Positions 6,986 to 8,859 of a stretch of 8,859 bases of DNA are shown in pieces. The position numbers and the translations under genes were made by a program. The DNA comes from Ignavibacteriaceae bacterium (GTDB lineage Bacteria; Bacteroidota; Ignavibacteria; Ignavibacteriales; Ignavibacteriaceae), in NCBI GenBank assembly GCA_025449775.1, contig JANWIS010000076.1, positions 1-8,859 on the forward strand, written 5' to 3'. Position 1 is the stretch's first letter; each line of letters begins with the position of its first letter. The notes below the pieces were generated by a model. It searched no databases. It was not told the origin of the DNA and saw only the letters and a program-made list of their open reading frames with translations.

Positions 6986-8859
6986 TTCAATTTTCTTTCA
7001 AGTCCTGATTTTAGATCGAATTTCTTAAACTTAATGTTACCTATAGCTTCACTGTCATTTTGTTTCATATGAAAAATTGTAAATGTCTCATCAGATAAAA
7101 TCAACCCAACCAAACCATTAACCGCTATTTGTTTCTCAAGATTAAATTCAATCCAAGGAAATTCCCTTTCATTTTTTCCACCAGGAGCATAATCTTTTGT
7201 TGGATCGGTTTCTACATCTGTGGTGCCTGTATGTGAATGCCATTTTATAAATATCAAACCTTTTACATCAGTCTTACCTTTAAATCCATTTCGGTCAAAC
7301 ATTTTATCTTCATCTGCTTTAAAATTAAGAATACCACAATCTGGACATTTCCATGTTTGCAGTTCCTTTGTTTTGGAATTAATCCATAGAAGTCCCATAT
7401 TTTCATTATAACCTCTCGATTGTCTATTTTCATAAAGCTGATCGCGAGTATGTTTTGTTATTCTTGCATAAGCATATTGAGGTGTTCGAGCAACTTTTCC
7501 TAAGATATCTGCAGAGTAAGTACCTTGATTGTGAAACTTCATAAATATTTTTGCTGTTGATTCAGACATGAATACTACCTCATTTGTACCTAGATTATCT
7601 AGAATGGTACCAATAAATATTCCTTTAGTATTAAAAAGATATGTAGTATCTCCCAATGGATCATTCATTAAAATTGGACAGTTAGCAAATACAACATAAT
7701 TACTAATTGAGGCATTAGGTTTAGGATCAATATTCCATCTTCTACCTAATCTAGTATCATATTCCCAAAATAAAGCCGTGTTGTGATTTCCTGTACCGCT
7801 TAACTCATCAACTTTTTCCTGTCCATTAAATCCAAACCGGTAATCTGAACTGCTAATATTTCGCTCGGGCATTGGCATCCCAAACGGGTAATAATCTTGC
7901 GCACTTACGAAAATAGGTGCATAAAAATCTGTACCTCCACCGTTGGTATCAACAGGCAATTTTTGATCTGAAATAGTTGCCAGGACATTTCCTAGATGAT
8001 TTGTAAGTTCATAGACTTTATTTCCGGACATCAAATTGGAAATGGGTGCATTGGTAAAGCTCCAACCAGTTTTCCAAACAATCGTATCAGCATTGAATAC
8101 ACCCAATCTTGATGATCCGTACAATGGTATTTCAGACCAGGTGAGGAAGTTTTGATCGTCTCTTTCATAAATTGAAAGAATATTTCCTTGCGGGTCTCTT
8201 ATATAAAATGTTGTTAGCTCTAATTTTGGGGTTGTATTCATATCAATAAAATACCTCTTTTCAACCCTGTTTGTTGAAGGGTCATAGACAAATTTCAGTG
8301 CTGTATGACTATTTCGATTGCTGATACTATCAACTTTACCGTATGTATTCCAGTAGATCCATAATCCTTCGCTGGAATCAACCATCATGTTGCCATCGGC
8401 AGTATAAAGGTAATTAAGGGGGCGTTGTTTGTCAATATCGATAGTATAATTTCCTGAAGGAACTGAATCCAGAACATAAGATAAACGGTTGGTGCCTGAT
8501 GTGTATTGATAAAATAGAGAGTCCATTGCTAATGGATTGCTGCCCATAGTCGTTCCGTTTCTGAAATATTTGAGAATATTGCCATTGGCATCGTAATGAA
8601 TAGCTTCCTGAAAGTCTGCAATTGCACTTCCCGAGCTCCACTGGTTTGAATCCGGGAGTATATCTGTAAAGGCTTTCATTCCAATAAGCCTGTTTAACTG
8701 ATCATACTCGTACTTATAACCCATTGTCACAGTGGAAATTTCGCGTAAGTAGACCCCATTTCTTCGCGGCAAACTGACCCCACTTCTTCGCGTGAAACTG
8801 ACCCCACTTCTTCGCGCCAAACTGACCCCTGTTTTTTGAGTTTGATCATACTGGATGCA
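6982..8859 (-). CDS. RHS-repeat polymorphic toxin with JAMM-like tip, open at the right edge
   Basis: The frame is open to the window end (13 codons beyond the TTG at 8820), so the true start is outside, or the gene is cut at about 8725 by an inserted element. Numbering from 8820, RHS/YD sequence begins at M33 (MGYKYEYDQLNRL) and includes YDANGNI (76-82), GNILSIY and NHLGNVLATISD (274-285). The associated core follows: PFGMPMPERN (312-321), YRFGFNGQEKVDE, YDTRLGRRWNIDP (354-366) and the terminal DPLGD (387-391). The tip, residues 392-612, carries E473 in ENMGLLW and H528-S-H530 in KWHSHTG, the spacing and wording of a JAMM/MPN metalloprotease (Glu, then His-x-His). The downstream Ser-x-x-Asp is not in standard form (TDPTKD follows). 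C492 and C495 form a CPDC pair, possibly an extra metal site. A peptidase or deubiquitinase-like toxin is the best guess. The 3' end overlaps the MORN-like lipoprotein gene by 4 bases. Confidence 0.8.
   Translation of the reverse strand, partial: CIQYDQTQKTGVSLARRSGVSFTRRSGVSLPRRNGVYLREISTVTMGYKYEYDQLNRLIGMKAFTDILPDSNQWSSGSAIADFQEAIHYDANGNILKYFRNGTTMGSNPLAMDSLFYQYTSGTNRLSYVLDSVPSGNYTIDIDKQRPLNYLYTADGNMMVDSSEGLWIYWNTYGKVDSISNRNSHTALKFVYDPSTNRVEKRYFIDMNTTPKLELTTFYIRDPQGNILSIYERDDQNFLTWSEIPLYGSSRLGVFNADTIVWKTGWSFTNAPISNLMSGNKVYELTNHLGNVLATISDQKLPVDTNGGGTDFYAPIFVSAQDYYPFGMPMPERNISSSDYRFGFNGQEKVDELSGTGNHNTALFWEYDTRLGRRWNIDPKPNASISNYVVFANCPILMNDPLGDTTYLFNTKGIFIGTILDNLGTNEVVFMSESTAKIFMKFHNQGTYSADILGKVARTPQYAYARITKHTRDQLYENRQSRGYNENMGLLWINSKTKELQTWKCPDCGILNFKADEDKMFDRNGFKGKTDVKGLIFIKWHSHTGTTDVETDPTKDYAPGGKNEREFPWIEFNLEKQIAVNGLVGLILSDETFTIFHMKQNDSEAIGNIKFKKFDLKSGLERKLK
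8725..8859. mobile_element. possible insertion-sequence end interrupting the RHS gene
   Basis: RHS wording stops at the ATG complementary to 8722-8724. The next plus-strand bases are TGTCACAGTGG, and then GC-richer tandem repeats containing TGACCCC begin. A TG terminus followed by several short tandem repeats is the layout of IS21-family ends, where multiple terminal repeats bind the transposase. No transposase is visible because the window ends. The RHS frame happens to stay open through it. The alternative is a native in-frame repeat expansion inside the RHS gene. Confidence 0.35.
8747..8830. repeat. 24-bp tandem repeat, about 3.5 units
   Basis: Units at 8747-8770, 8771-8794 and 8795-8818 are followed by a partial unit from 8819 (AAACTGACCCC). 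The second and third units are identical except for the last two bases, and the first has four more differences. Core words are GACCCCA and TTCTTCGCG. GC content is about 56 percent (40 of 72 bases), well above the flanking sequence. On the minus strand the unit reads in frame as an 8-residue repeat (RRSGVSFT, RRSGVSLP, RRNGVYLR). There are no spacers, so it is not a CRISPR array. Confidence 0.85.

Noticed and set aside
8820..8820. TTG at 8820 as start of the large RHS gene
   Set aside because: The frame is open beyond it to the window edge, and the first 30 or so residues come from tandem repeats, not RHS sequence.
8747..8830. CRISPR-like array
   Set aside because: The 24-bp units are directly adjacent with no spacers.

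Overview
The window looks like chromosomal DNA from a member of the Bacteroidota. The evidence is an AT-rich sequence, a C-terminal type IX secretion (T9SS) sorting tail, RHS-repeat proteins with the core wording common in this phylum (NHLGNV, PFGM.MPERN, YRFGFNGQEK, DPRLGRF..VDP), two lipoprotein immunity candidates, and almost no Shine-Dalgarno sites. No rRNA, tRNA or CRISPR array is visible.

Layout. Positions 1-1055 (+) hold the 3' end of an RHS-type gene whose variable tip is a serine hydrolase (GHSGG elbow), overlapped by one base by a small three-helix membrane protein. Positions 1056-1551 are non-coding and carry hairpins and one copy of a dispersed repeat of about 50 bp. Positions 1552-3204 (+) are a secreted T9SS-cargo repeat protein broken by one in-frame TAG. 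A strong hairpin at 3221-3257 separates it from the convergent minus-strand genes. Positions 3301-4482 (-) encode a tyrosine recombinase with all catalytic residues. Positions 4760-6296 (-) are a truncated RHS tip plus lipoprotein pair. Positions 6482-8859 (-) are the 3' part of a larger RHS gene with a JAMM-like tip plus a second lipoprotein. At the right edge the RHS frame runs into GC-richer 24-bp tandem repeats that look like the end of an insertion sequence.

How it fits together. The window is best read as a polymorphic-toxin locus with three unrelated toxin tips. Each is fused to RHS core sequence and each overlaps a different downstream immunity candidate (overlaps of 1, 8 and 4 nt). 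The middle cassette keeps only about 90 codons of RHS core, starts abruptly at the PFG motif, and lies behind another complete tip/immunity pair. That is the expected shape of an old tip displaced by recombination through the conserved core. The three immunity candidates are all membrane or lipoprotein types, which suggests the toxins act in the envelope. The recombinase, the shared 3' repeat and the possible IS end are candidate agents of this reshuffling, but none is proven by the sequence alone.
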